Counted from the stretch's first letter, positions 36,426 to 48,592 are shown. The stretch is 64,000 bases of DNA from Galerina marginata (GCA_023014335.1 JAECYW010000010.1:1550001-1614000), one strand, 5' to 3'. Translations and numbers: made by a program. The notes: generated by a model from the letters alone, not told the origin.

Positions 36426-37353
36426 TCATGACATCGGAGTTTCTGAACAAGAAAAGTTGTTGAGCTCTGTCATCTCGAAAAACCAATGCCACTGACCACT
36501 CCAAAGAGAAAAAAGAATTAAGACGCTCATTATACCAGCTAGCAAACGGAATATAAGTAGGGGTGGGTAGTCGACGGTCCATTTGTTGAAAACTGCCGTC
36601 CAGTGTTCTACGGCAGCGAAGAGGGATTCTCGCCAGTCCATAAAATAATCTTTCAGAGCATCGAAGCGATCTACGGGTGATTTTGCTATCCAGGCAGTAA
36701 AGTCAGATGCGCGACGACAGAATGTAAACAGTGCAAACCTGGAAACAAGCCATGGAACACGGAACTTAGCTGAAATAGTACCAGAATGAGGATTTCGAGC
36801 ATGAGCAGACATGGGATGAGAATGATTATAGGTCCGAAAAATATTGACCAGCCTAGGATGTGGAAGGGATGTGGGTGGGTTTCGACTGTAATTAGGGAGA
36901 GAGTTACATCAATTGACGTTGATGTGGGCGTATAACGGCTTGCAAGACTCACCAAATTTATAGGCATCACAGATTGCTTCAAACATCCCTTCTGTAAGCA
37001 TTTCAAAAGCCCATGAGCACGTAGTTCAGGAAAGAAAGAATATACCAATTCCAATGTCGAAGTCGAGAAGGTTCCTGGAAGAAGGCACACCGGCAGCGGC
37101 AGCCTGAGACTCACCCAGCGAAGGTCCAACACGGGTCCACGTCACTATTGTGCCGAGAGCGCGGAATATCAAAGCCCCTTTACAAAGACTATGAGCATTC
37201 CTGCGATCACACCTACGAAACACACGTACGAATGCACTTGAAGACGCTCTGGAACCATTCAAGGACACTTTCACGCTCCAGCAGCACCTCCGCGATTCCT
37301 GCGGTTGTTCGAGAAGATAATGGATCGAGAGCAGCACTGGTCCCGAGATACAT
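36426..37353 (-). CDS. Unrecognised multi-exon membrane protein
   Basis: No family recognised. On the minus strand a chain of short exons with good splice sites reads MYLGTSAALDPLSSRT, AEVLLERESVLEWFQSVF, GMLIVFVKG, NLLDFDIGI, GMFEAICDAYKFVETH and a hydrophobic stretch HILGWSIFFGPIIILIP. It closes with FTAWIAKSPVDRFDALKDYF, LLIFRLLAGIMSVLILFSLW and a tail ending SETPMS at 36426. At least three segments are hydrophobic enough to span a membrane. The first exon is uncertain: the frame stays open upstream of the ATG at 37353 to a splice-acceptor-like TAG near 37428, so the true start may lie further out. The 3' end lies 208 bases from the TAF6 stop, in convergent orientation. Confidence 0.5.
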
Positions 37354-37756
37354 GGCGCCAAAGAGGTGATGGTAGTGGTCGAGCTCTGGTGTGGATTTAA
37401 TGCCACACGCAGACTCGTGTAAGAAGGGCTACTGAGAGCCTCGAGGCCGTTGCCTCTGTGAATGCCGCCAACGGCTCGTACTCGTGGAGGTCAAGAAGGG
37501 GTGTGGCTCACGTAACTGATTGGACGTATCTTAGCCTGCACCCTCACCACCCATCCGCAGTCTGAGAGAAAGGAACCTGGGAGCTGGCTATATCTGCGCA
37601 AAAGCTAGCGAAGACTCATTTATAAGAAGAAATCACTAGAGAAATTGTGGCGAACGTCTGGTATGTACTTTTCCAGAGCCTGTCTATTTAACTAATGTCT
37701 GGATTAGAAAAATTATTCTGCGGATGCCAGTGTCCTTGGGTATCCAATGTTTCTAT

Positions 37757-38540
37757 TTTCCGATTGTCTCATGAAATTATCGATGAAATAGTCGCTCGAT
37801 ATCGTGGTGGTCATTTCGGGGTACCTATCCCCGCGGGACCGCCCACATAGGTGAAAGTCTGCGCACTCATCTGCAAGGCCTTTTGTCCTCGATGTTATAC
37901 GTTTTCGACAATCAAGTTTGCATCCAGTAACCAGGGACGAAACCGAAGTGCTCGCGCCTTTCAAAATGTAAAGATTCCTTGCCATATTGCAGCACTCTTC
38001 ACACATCGCTGGCTTCGAGTTCTGGACTTGAAAGTCATGTTGTGGGAACATGTACAGTTCGGACTGGATTGTTGACGGCCGGAACCAAACCAGAACCTCC
38101 TGCAGATTGTGTCCCGTCTTCCCGTCTCCAAAACCAAGGCATGCAAACTTTCCTTCTGGCAGGACGGGACCCATTCATGATCCCTCTTTTTTCTATGCCT
38201 AGCTCGAGCGACCAAAGCCAGTAGTTGAGGCATGTTGTAACGAAAGGCAACCGCCTGGTAAACGTTGGCGCGAGATCCAAATGGCGACATAGCGTGACTT
38301 GATCACCTTCAAGCCCAAAGTCTAGTACCATAGTGTTCCAGTCAAATCGAAGGAGCTAGTTCTTTAACACGAGTCTGGAACCCCGCTAGAAATTTCAGGT
38401 TCGAAGGAGATACGATCTCGCCCCACCCCAAGCTTGAAATGCTGAAGTTAGATCTAGACAAAGCAGAAGAAATCGTTATCCTCGACACCCCTGCGACTTA
38501 TCCCATCTGCGGGTTTCGAAATCCTCCTGGACCATAGGGC
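37757..38540 (+). pseudogene. Broken F-box-like gene
   Basis: The frame at 37757 reads FRLSHEIIDEIVARYR, a typical start of a fungal F-box. After an in-frame stop near 37840 it resumes as VKVCALICKAFCPRCYTFST, matching the usual CSLVCRAFLPRCR block of such proteins, and FTHRWLRVLDLKVMLW. Further downstream LEMLKLDLDKAEEIVI (about 38435) looks like a leucine-rich repeat. I could not join the pieces with in-phase introns, so the copy looks inactive. It is only distantly like the two intact F-box genes here. The spacer between the membrane gene and this remnant (37354-37756) has no gene. Confidence 0.4.
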
Positions 38541-38836
38541 GGGAGTGGCAAATTTATCTGAGCAGTGTGTCAAAGAAATCTACTTTTTTTCTCATCGCCA
38601 CTGCCTGAAATTACTGAAATTACTGAAACCCTTCATGTGTCCCCGTATCGGAGCGTGGTTCAGAAGAATCTGAGTTGGCTGAAGTTTTCGCGTCTTTTCT
38701 TTGGGAGAGTGCAGGACCAATGAACATAGCAAGTAATCCAGATCGCCTCGACGACGACAGGGTCCCTGTTTTTTCTCTTCTCTTCTCTTGCGGGCGGTCG
38801 ACCGATGAGATGGGTGCTCGAGTGACATGATGAAAA

Positions 38837-39182
38837 CACTGCGGGCATTGGCGTAGTTAAATATTCGGAATTCTAATGTAACAAATTCCTTTAGTACTCA
38901 GAGATCAATTGCCTCGACACGTACAATTTATTTAGAGGATTGTACTCAAAATACAACATTCGTTTTGAAATTCAAAATAAATCACATTCGTTTTATCAGT
39001 TTGAAACCAGATTAACGACTCAATTAAATTCACGGAACAAAAAATCGGTAAGATAAATTAAGACCTCCCTAAGTGGGTAACGTGGCGCAACATGTATTTA
39101 ATTTACAGCTGCCGACTATCCGGGGTCCCGGAATGAGTATCCATTATACAAATCAAGTGGTCTCGCACATCTAGACCTGAGT
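38837..39182 (+). repeat. Left arm of foldback element
   Basis: 346 bases starting CACTGCGGGCATTGGCGTAG that pair with 39235-39567 in reverse complement, with perhaps 8-12% mismatches and small indels. Pairing continues from the outer end to TCTCGCACATCTAGAC at the loop. Confidence 0.9.
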
Positions 39183-39234
39183 TAAGGGCGCTAAGTGCTT
39201 CTTCTACGATACAATATACCCAAACTGACTTTTC

Positions 39235-39567
39235 ACTCAAGTCTAGATGTGCGAGACTACTCAATTTGTAGATACACTCAACCTGGGACCCTAGGTAGTC
39301 GGCAGCTGTACATTAAACACATGTTACGCCATGTTACCCACTTTGGGAGGTCTTAATTTATCTTACCAAGTTTTTGTTCCGTGAATTTAACTGAGCCGTT
39401 AATCTTGATAAAACAAATGTGATTTATTTTGAATTTCAAAACGAATGTTGTATTTTAAGTAAAATCCTCTAGATAAATTGTGCGTGTCGAGGCAATTGAT
39501 TTCTAAATACTAAGGGAATTTGTTACATTAGAATTCCGACTATTTAACTACGCCAATGCCCGCAGTG
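39235..39567 (-). repeat. Right arm of foldback element
   Basis: Reverse-complement partner of 38837-39182, ending CTACGCCAATGCCCGCAGTG. The scattered differences between arms show that the element has aged in place. Confidence 0.9.
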
Positions 39568-41551
39568 AGATGATCATCAATTTTGGCAACTGTGGCGCGG
39601 CAACCATATGAAGACACAATATCGCCAGTCCACTTTCCAGTAATTTTACATTCCGAAAAGGGCCCGTTAGGACAATGCAGTCAGCTAATATAGTACATTC
39701 GATATGCCAGTGTATACGAATATAGAGATGTTACTGGTCGCCTTTCCTTTAGAGCGATAGTCATATAACTATGATTTTGAGGAAAGGAATCAGATTGGTG
39801 ATGGAAAGATGAAACGAATGCAACACCGACAGTGACAGGGATGAAGTATTTGACGCTATTCGAATCCCGGCGGCAATATACAAGGCAATTTTCGGTCCAC
39901 TAATAGACTGTAATAGACTGTTGCAAGTCTTGGTCGATGAGAGAGAAAAAGGACTGAGCTCGACTTCAGAGTTCAGGAAAAGTACAATATTCAGGAAACG
40001 GCGTTGCGAGTGACACGCTTGCAACGGCTGAGGCAGGGCAGCGGGAGGCAGCAGTTTCAAGTTGACGGCGTGGTAGAGCAGATTTCCACCGAACGGGTTG
40101 TCTTCGAAATGGCAGCATTGATTAACTTTGACCAAAGATCGACACTAAGGAATTAGATGAAATTACAATGGAAAATAATGCACCTTTTCAGCGAGCTATG
40201 GTCAAGGAAATTATGCGGAAACAAGGGAACGAACAACTGCCAAAACAGCAGCTGTCCGAAGGGTGGAAATTATAGGACGAACATCCCATAAAAGGATATT
40301 CGAAAGCCAAAGAATATGGCCGGTCCAACCATTGCAAACATTCCCCAGCGCGTACAGTGTCAGCAGCAAGCATGGCAGAATCGCACAATGAGCAGAAAAG
40401 GTCTAAGTAACTGCAAAGAACGAGGAGATTGTCGCCGCCGCTTTGATGCATCAGACAAAGGTCGTGTTCTATGCGACTGGAGACATTGTGAAAGAGCAGG
40501 CTGAGTACTTATTTTTTGTCGATAAACATTGCGAATCTAGACGGCGGAAAGAGGAGAAGGATTGAAGCGCAGGAATTCAACCAAGCAGAGGTGTCGGTAG
40601 ACCAGTTTGGAGCTAGATCTAGAGAATAGAGCAGCCGGAGACAAACGAGAACCTCTTGAGCTTGCAATCAAATCAATGAGGACAAAAAATTGGAGAGACT
40701 CAAAACCTTCACGAAGAAAACGATGCGCTTGTACTACTGTGGTTTTGTTTGCCTAGACATACGACAACACCATCAATCAATAGGTAAAAACAACAATCTC
40801 GGGCTCGGGCATTTGACAAAAGGACTGCCAAGTTCTTCCGGCTTTCTAACTTCTGTCAGATTCAGGCGACTATCCATTCAAAAAGCTTTATATGTACTAC
40901 CCAGTGTGACGGTCTGACGTTTATCTTCATTAGACGGTATGTTTTTATCCCTGAGGTCAATGTGTATTCTAATTTAAACCCTGTTTTGTTCCCCCACGAA
41001 CAACACAACAACAGAAGGAAGTCTCAAGGACAACAAGCATTGAGGATGCTCCATATAAACAATTAACAATTGTTCGCGACTCGGAATGCCTCCAGCTAGC
41101 TGGGCCCTGACGCGCACTATAAGCGGCGGATATCTTTTGTACCTCCACCACCGGCGGGTGGATTCTGTCACAGCCGAGTCGGGTCGAAGAGTGCTCGAGC
41201 CCTCTATTATGCGGCAATACACACACCTTGTTCAGCACACTGTTGAATGTTCTTTTGTCTGCGTCATATCCCCACACCTTGTCCTTGTTGGCGCTGGCCC
41301 TCTTATATAACAGTCTCGCCCCCGATGAGTCACTTTGACTTCCCTCCTCTGAACTTGCCACTGCCACTGTTTCACTGTGTTGACGCGTCGCTTTGATAGT
41401 GATGACGATGGCCCACAAATACAGACTTCGCTTTCGACCTTCTTCAAGCTCTCCCAAAGGAAACTTAACGGCATTCCCCATATACCCCATTCTTCGCAAA
41501 CCTGTCCCTGTATACGGTAGAGAGGTTGGAACCTGCCTTAAAAAGAAGTCA
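39568..41551. other. Two-kilobase stretch without a supported gene
   Basis: Short open frames on both strands (minus 39761-40135 and 40188-40451 are the longest) carry no motif I recognise. A small tandem repeat, TAATAGACTG twice, lies at about 39900-39920. The last 250 bases before the BTB-like gene contain TATATAAC at about 41307, a possible promoter element, and a pyrimidine-rich leader. Confidence 0.45.
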
Positions 41552-42637
41552 ATGGAAGACGAGCGACCCAGGGTGCGCTTCGTCAGGGTGGAGGACCGTC
41601 TGTTCAAGGTTAGTCTACGAAAATTTCAAACAGCCTCTCGACTACTAATACGTCGTCCTTCGTACATATCATACAGGTACATGAACGTTTTTTCCTCCAG
41701 ATGCCGCCAGACATGCCAACATTTACTAAATTCCGCGCTGGTCGTGGGTCGACACCCGAGAAGCCCATTTTGATGGGCGGGCATTCTAGTGCACAATTTC
41801 AGCAATTGTTAACCGCGTTCGATTCCTAGTAAGTGCCCACATCCACTGACGCGACAGAAATCTCTCAACTCAACCGCATTGAACCTGTACGTCAGTCCTT
41901 CCCTCGATCCTCATGCTCTGACTCTGGACCACATACTAACCATCGGCGAGCTGTCTTGCAATTACCATATGCACGACCTCGCCAGATGGTTTCTTCCTGT
42001 CTTCTACAACCTCGTCACATCGCACGACACGCCACTTCGGAAGTCGTCCAATTGCATATTTATCCGCATGATGAAGCTCGCGATGGTCTACCGCCAAATG
42101 GACCTCCTCATTTCGATAACAGCAAAATGGGTATCACGCCTTTACTGGCGCGAACTCGATCCATTATCTGTCGTCCTCTTCGCGGACGTGTATGGCATGC
42201 GCGATTTGCTGAGCCATGCGTGCTATGTCTATCTCATGTCAGCAGAACGCAGGATCCGTGAATCGCAAGAAATCGATCCAAAGGGTCTCCTCTGCCCTCG
42301 GCAGAAGACAAACATCCTGTCTGGCTATTATTCACTGGGCGCATACTGGAAACATCTTCGACGGACGCCTCTGGAATTCACGCCGGCGCCCGAGTGTCAG
42401 GAACATTCGCGATGCGTCGCGGTGTGGAAGGTAAGGTGGGCGGCGGCAGTGGAAAAGGAGTGCCCGTTGGCGGACGCGGACGTACTGGCGCGGCTAGTTT
42501 TTGTCGAGCAGTGCTTGAGAGACGACATGCTCCTCGGCGTCTGTCTTTCGTTTGGATGCAAGGCTTCGGCTTTGAAGGCGGTCTCGGCGAAGAGAGAGTG
42601 GGTATCGAAGCAACTGCATCATTATTTCGACCTATGA
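41552..42637 (+). CDS. BTB/POZ-like domain protein
   Basis: Three exons. Exon 1 (MEDERPRVRFVRVEDRLFK) splices near 41610 to VHERFFLQMPPDMPTFTKF, then ILMGGHSSAQFQQLLTAFDS; a second intron (about 41830-41898) joins to YPSLDPHALTLDHILTIGEL. This order, a strand pair ending in VEDRLFKVH followed by a helix of the FQQLLTAF type and LDHILTIGELSCNYHMHDLA, matches the BTB-like proteins that are abundant in mushroom genomes. The rest is helical and Cys-containing (ITAKWVSRLYWRELDPLSVV, GMRDLLSHACYVYLMSAERR). Such proteins are adaptors, sometimes for cullin-3 ligases; the partner is not known. The open reading frame is intact. Alternative starts upstream are out of frame. Confidence 0.65.
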
Positions 42638-42904
42638 CTATGGGGACTGTCTCCTTGCAAGGCGTTCGGCTGGCTTTTCTAAAGAATAGAAGTATATTAC
42701 AACCTAACTTAGTGCACTAACCCGTAATTAATAAGTATGCTATGACTATGAGTCTGACAAACCTTCTATTTTTTGCCTGCCTGACGGTTAACGATCCGGT
42801 TTGGGCTCCCCCCGACAAGCCCTTTGGACCTATTTTAAACATTCCCTACGCTGCCAATAATTCTGTCGTACGCGTCCGACCTCCCCGTTGACGATTTGCC
42901 TTAT

Positions 42905-43231
42905 ATGTCTTCCCTACATTCACGCCGAAATCACCTTGGTCAATTCACTATAAGACCCGATACTTGCAAGCTCGACCCATTGGGATCGGCATAACGCCAA
43001 GCGTCAATCCTAAAAAGACAGTTTATACAGATTATCACATTCTCCCTCGTGCTTTTCGGAGTTGCTTCCAAATTTTGGAATTCCTGGCAGCCCCATCCTG
43101 TAGCATCCCGCCCCACTGCTTCCCTCAATTCACTCTTACAAGTTCGCAACTGGGTGGAAACAAAAAGCACCCTCATAGAAGTATTATGGCGCGGGGCCTT
43201 TGAAGGTTTGGTACAGGGTTACCATAATTAA
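42905..43231 (+). CDS. Putative small single-pass membrane protein
   Basis: Two exons can be joined: ATG at 42905 reading MSSLHSRRNHL, a 63-base intron (about 42939-43001, donor GTCAAT, acceptor CCAAG), then ASILKRQFIQIITFSLVLFG, VASKFWNSWQPHPVAS, LLQVRNWVETKSTLIEVLWR and a stop at 43231. The product, about 88 residues, has a basic N-terminus and one clear hydrophobic helix (IITFSLVLFGVA). The layout suits a small organelle or ER membrane protein, but no family was recognised. The weak donor makes the model tentative. It reads in the same direction as the BTB gene 267 bases upstream. Confidence 0.4.
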
Positions 43232-45566
43232 TTATGTGTCGTTTATGAGCTCATGCGTTGCCGTAAACGCTCGTAAACGTCTCTTCCAAATTTGTGTTCT
43301 CCGCCGCTGCTGATCTGAGATATCCACCTATTGGCGTTTGGGGTTGCTCATTTGAGAATGTATCACAGTTTAGGCTGAATTGTTCTTCTTACAATAAAAA
43401 TTAGCATGACTTCATTATTACCCGTGCATCATAGCTGCGTTTGTTACAAACCTCATCACTCCAAGCTCCCTGGCTCTGAGCGGATGGGAACGTTTTAGGG
43501 CGATGACGCTTTGCCTCAAGGTGCTCTTGGCTTTGGTATCTGTGTCAAACCATGCTATGTTTGCAAAATGTGGTGCGGTAGGGTATCGCCTCCGACCTGT
43601 ATCTGCTGACCTTGAGGCGCTCTACTTTACTTAGATATCCACCACGAATCATCGCGAAATATTAATGATGCTCGGAGCCTAAGGTAGACGTGCATTCTAT
43701 TTATAGACAAGATGATCGAATACCCACATCGGGGCAACGAACACCATCTACACCAGTCTACACCTGTAGGGTACGAAATGAAATTGGGATATACTACCAC
43801 ACCCAGGGCAACCAGCGCATTGAATACTATTCGTATTATGGAACCTAGAAGCACCACTAGTCTACATCACTCATTAAAACGATTAGACGAAGACCAAACG
43901 AAGACAGAGTCGTAAAACCAATCGAAAACACGTGTTGGGGTAGGTATTAAGCTCTTAATCTCATTGTCTGGGGGCATTTCCATAGGCGCCTCCTCTATAT
44001 TTACGCCTTATTTCGGTTCTAGTTGACGACGTGGAGGATCATCGATCATCGATCACACTGGGCATTCTTCATTTTGTAACCCCGATTTGGCCCCCGCACG
44101 TACTGCGATTTGCTGGAACATCGCTGGGTTAAGTCCTTAACATAGTAACTTCGGATCCGCGTTCACCAAGCGTTCACTGAGAAATCAACATAGCCGACGA
44201 CGGTTTATATTTGCTCCTAACACCGACATACCTCGATGGTTGATGTCGACTCTTTTTGCCGACGGACTCTAGGCCTTAGACGAGAGATGGCCTATGTATG
44301 AAGGGTCTGGAGGACAACATGGGCTTCTTCTTACCTGACTTTCAACGCTCTACGAAGGCACGATAAGGCCCCATTCAGGACCCCGGCCTAAGTCTGAGGC
44401 GGCCTGGGTTTGCCATTTGGCATGTGTAAATAATCTCAGCTATAAGCAATGACGTCATTTAGAATCGGTCGAGTTGGTGATCTGCGCTTCACTAAATTGC
44501 TTTGACATTTGTAGGCAAAGCTCCTTGACGGCTCTTGAACCAACACCACCACCTATCCCTCTTTGCAAAGTTCCTAAAACCCTGCTGAACGTCGTTGGCC
44601 GTTTTGGCCTGGGGTTATCTTTCTGTTTGGTGAAATGAAGATCCACCTGCGGAACGGGAGGTTATGATGACGGCAGGTCAGATTAGCACATTCTGTCCCG
44701 TCTGAAGCTAATTCAATGTTGAAGACAATTCTCACCGACCTCCTGGATGCCTGGAAGGAGGCTAACTCCAATGATCGTCCGAGATCTTTGTTAGATCTTG
44801 CCTATTGATCCCGAATGGGTCAAAGGTTCGGCAACCTGGTTGCATCGTCACCGCAATCTTATCTAAGCTGTTCACCACAACTTGAATTCAGACGCGCAGA
44901 GACGCGACTGGTACTGACGTCATTATTCCCACGGCAAAACATACATAAAGACAAGTCTTCGTCTCTGGTCTGCTACACGGAATCTCTACAGTCATCGGGC
45001 CATACGACCCCTCGCCATCTCCACTCTGTTTGGCGGACCCTCGTTTTTAAACATTAGGAAACCCCCCACCACAAAATACCGGTAGGCGGGTTTGATCAGT
45101 CGTGAGTCTCATTTTTTCCACGTCCTCGCTCAGCATCTTAGGGGCCGTCAAGACACCAGAGATCAGTACTATTCAAATATCCTACACAATGGTCGAAGCC
45201 AGACTCGACGACTCCGTTTTACGGGCAAACACCCCGACCGAGGGCTACTTTGGGCAGAAGCTTCGGCTGAAAGGTAGCTATCACGTGACTTTATCGAAAC
45301 CACGTGTGCCTTCATCGAAAAAAGTTGCAATGCCAATGGAACTCGGCTGTTTCGCTTCGCGTTAGGATTGACTGTCTCGTAGGAGTGACCGCTACTCCTC
45401 CATTCTTTTCCCATTTTCTTCTCCCTCTGTATTTGTTATGCGGATTCCTTACTTTATTTCTTCATAGAGGCCGATCCCAAACTCCCTGGTAGCTCAAGAA
45501 ATTCGTGTGGTTCGTTTTTTTCTTTTCCTCGATTTCGAGTTTAAACTTTCCAGTAACTTTCACAAG
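43232..45566. other. Stretch without a supported gene
   Basis: About 2.3 kb with only short frames and no recognised domain on either strand. No long repeat was detected. A CGATCATCGATCA duplication occurs at about 44040-44052. The last few hundred bases are presumably the promoter and leader of the RRM-YTH gene, with a TTTC-rich run at about 45400-45550. Confidence 0.45.
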
Positions 45567-45697
45567 ATGTCCAACTCAGCTGACGAGCCGCCCTCACAGA
45601 ATTTCATGACAGTGGAGGCCTAGCCACTCCTACCACTCACTCCGAAGTTTCAGCTAACGGCAGTAGCGACATTGCGCCAGGTTATGCAAGTGAGGGT

Positions 45698-48592
45698 ATG
45701 TCAGAATCTTCCAAGCCTGAGCATGCGAAGGCTGGATCTTCGAGTCATCGACGACGCTCTCGTGCACAACCGGGCAATTCCCAACGGCCGTCTGGACAAC
45801 CACCTCCCCAGCCACCCGGTTATTCAATATCTTCCTCCAGCTCTGCAGAAAATATCCATAACCACCCTCCCACGGCGTTTCAAGGATCGTCAATCCATTA
45901 TTCCCCCGCGACAGTGCCCTATAACCAAAGGGGCGGCTATGTTGGACAATACACGATGTCCGCGCAGCCGAGTCCGATGAGTATGGCGCACTCGCCGCCC
46001 TCTTACGCGTTTACCCAGTATCATCACCCCGTTGTGCCCGACAACAATAACATGATCACGCAAAACATACACGGCAGTTATCAGTCCATGTTACAACCTC
46101 AAGCTCCGGTCTTTCCATACCAACGTCACTCGCCCGAAGGCACTTCAACCGCCCATGCATCCTATTCTGGCACGCGCCATTCGCCCATGTATTCCCCTCA
46201 TCAACTCAACACATCCTCCTCGCCCACCTCGCCCCATCGTCCTTCGTCCTCTGGTCAAAGCAGTTCCTTAACGCCATCTTATGTCGCTGCGAACCCATTC
46301 CATTCATTACAATACCCTTCGCCCATGTCAACGCCGCAGTATACATACCCGACCCAAGCATACCCCCAATCCCCTATGTACCAGGCCCAATTCGCCCCCT
46401 CACCTTTTGGTCAACACTACAGCTCCACTGGAGAGACCGAACCGCAAGGGACGTGGTATTACCTACCACATCCAGCTCATGGTCAACAGTACGACGCCGG
46501 ACCATCATACCAAGGTCACTATACCGTAGGATATCCGCAGCCTGGACAGTCGGGCGTGGAAGCTAACTATGGCCGAGGTGGACAGTCGTCTTCTGTCAAT
46601 CCTGTGAGATCGTCACCGCACCCAGTACCAACCGCACAGCCCCATTCATCGCGTTATTCCGACAACCGAACTCCTTCAGATTCTCCTCGTGCATCAGGAG
46701 GTGGACCCCCTTCCCAAGGTCCTGGCTTTGGAGTCCCTACTGCCCCCAGCGCTTCTTCCGGCAGTGGGCGCCCGGCCCTAAGCGACCGACCTGTAATACG
46801 TCGTTCTTATCACCCAAATCCCCCAGCTCACCGCTCAGAGTGGGTCATGTGGGCCGGAAATGTGCCTTCCGATGCCAGTCACGACGAGTTATGGCGGTTT
46901 TTCAACCAGTCGCCGGAGGAAAATGAACCGGATGCGACAACTGGAGTTCTTTCCATCTTCCTCATCTCACGTTCGAGCTGCGCTTTTGTTAATTATGAGA
47001 ATGAACCTTTCTTACAACAGGCCATTGCTCGATTTAACGGCGTTCCGTTGAGGCCTGGTGACTCTCGATGTCCGCGATTGGTGTGTCGTGTGAGGAGGAA
47101 AGACGATGATTTAAAGGCGGGTGTTGGAGGACAGCGAGGTATGGGCATGCACACGAAGTGGATTAGGGAGAAAGGGAAAGCACGCGAAGTGGCCACCGGT
47201 GACCCGTCGGATTTGTCGTCTGATGATCCTTCGATTTCGCCCACCAGCGTGTCGGAGCGGTTGGCCAATGCGGTCTCAAATATGTCGATGTCAAGCGATG
47301 AAGACGGGAAAAGGGGCCTTGATGTCAAGCATTCGAGCAGCACTGGTTCCTATGCGTCGACGAATTCGAGCTTCCTCACAAGGCATTTTCCAAAACGCTA
47401 TTTTATTCTCAAGTCCTTGACACAGGTGCGTTCTGTCGATCGACCTTTATTTTTTTCAACATCCTGAATCTGCTATACAGGAGGATCTGGATACTAGCGT
47501 TGGGCGGGGTGTGTGGGCTACGCAGAAGCACAACGAAGAAATTTTGGACCAGGCCTTCCGGACAAGTCAGGAGGTTCACTTGATTTTCAGCGTTAACAAG
47601 AGCGGAGAGTTTTACGGATACGCAAGGTGTGTTATCTACCATCGTGTCATCAAGTCCAGCAATCTTGATCATTCAACAGGATGGCCGGACCTGTTCGTCG
47701 CGGCGAACAACGCGTGTCTTGGGCGTCACGAACTCCACAGACCTCTCCGCCTTCCCGGCTCGGGCAGAACCTCACTGCTTCCCCCATCCGAACTGTCTTC
47801 ACCCCCAGCGATCATCGATTCGTCGAAACTTCTCCTCTACCTTTCGACAGCCCCTCTGCGGGGCTGGCATCTAAGCCTACTCCAGGTCCGAGCAACCTAC
47901 GACACTCTGCACCCGCCCTTCTTGGGGAGGGTTATCACTTGCCGACGCTCAAGACGCCTACTGCCAAGCATAGCCTGGACCAAGGGAAAAGGTTTCAGGT
48001 CGATCTGAGGGGGGTATCGGGGCAGGAGGGGTTTGAGTTGGATGCTTCTGCACCAACAAGGGCGATGAGGGCCAATCAAGCTCTAGGCTCCGGGTCAAGC
48101 TCTGGTTCTGGATCATCAGAGGGGCAGGATAAACCCAGCGCGAGAGCCTCTGGGCCCCCTCTGTTGCACGTTGTAGAGGAGGAAGAGGAAAGGGCAGAGG
48201 AGCACGAAGACGAACATGTTGTTGAAGAAGAGCTAGGGGTTCAGGCGCCGGAGAAAACGAAAGGCGAGGAGGCCTGGGGTGACAGCTTTGCGGTAGAGTG
48301 GATCTGCACGGATCGGCTCCCTTTTCACCGCACAAAGCATCTTCGAAATCCTTGGAATCACGATCGGGAAATCAAGATATCGCGAGATGGGACCGAGCTG
48401 GAACCTACCGTTGGCCAACGGTTGCTGGAGGAATGGGGAAGACTGTCGGAACCACAGCTGCTTCCCACGACACCGGCTGAAAAACCCACCACCGGGAAGC
48501 GTGCGACCACAGGCGCGAAAAGCCTACCTCTGCGACGGCCTGACGGAGGCCCCAACGAAGAGTCAAAGGAAGTGCCATCACAATCACGATAA
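45698..48592 (+). CDS. RRM and YTH domain RNA-binding protein (m6A reader type)
   Basis: Three exons (45698-47425, 47481-47626, 47680-48592). The first 370 residues are low-complexity Ser/Pro/Gln/Tyr-rich. An RRM follows (EWVMWAGNVPSDASHDELWR; SSCAFVNYENEPFLQQAIAR; RLVCRVRRKDDDL). Next comes the first half of a YTH domain, FPKRYFILKSLTQEDLDTSV, RGVWATQKHNEEILDQAFRT and VHLIFSVNKSGEFYGYARM. About 200 disordered acidic residues then split the domain before its second half (WGDSFAVEWICTDRLPFHRT, KHLRNPWNHDREIKISRDGT). YTH proteins bind N6-methyladenosine in RNA and steer splicing or decay; the first cage Trp is in GVWATQ. The true N-terminus may start further upstream, because the frame remains open back to about 45580 and an ATG at 45567 is out of frame with it. 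Confidence 0.88.

Larger units (their letters stand above)
38837..39567. mobile_element. Foldback (long-TIR MITE-like) element, 731 bp
   Basis: Almost the whole unit is one interrupted palindrome: arms of about 340 bases around a 52-base spacer (39183-39234). It has no open reading frame. Outer ends are CACTGCGGG and CCCGCAGTG. I find no clean target-site duplication beside them, so the superfamily is undecided; long-TIR Mutator-like derivatives and Foldback-type elements are the main options. As single-stranded DNA or RNA it would form a long hairpin. Confidence 0.85.

Noticed and set aside
39761..40451. Two minus-strand frames of 124 and 87 codons
   Set aside because: No domain, no convincing intron joining them and unusual composition; they are noted in the stretch entry only.
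47511..48008. Second open frame overlapping the YTH exons on the plus strand
   Set aside because: It lies in another frame across an intron, and the annotated frame carries the full YTH signature.
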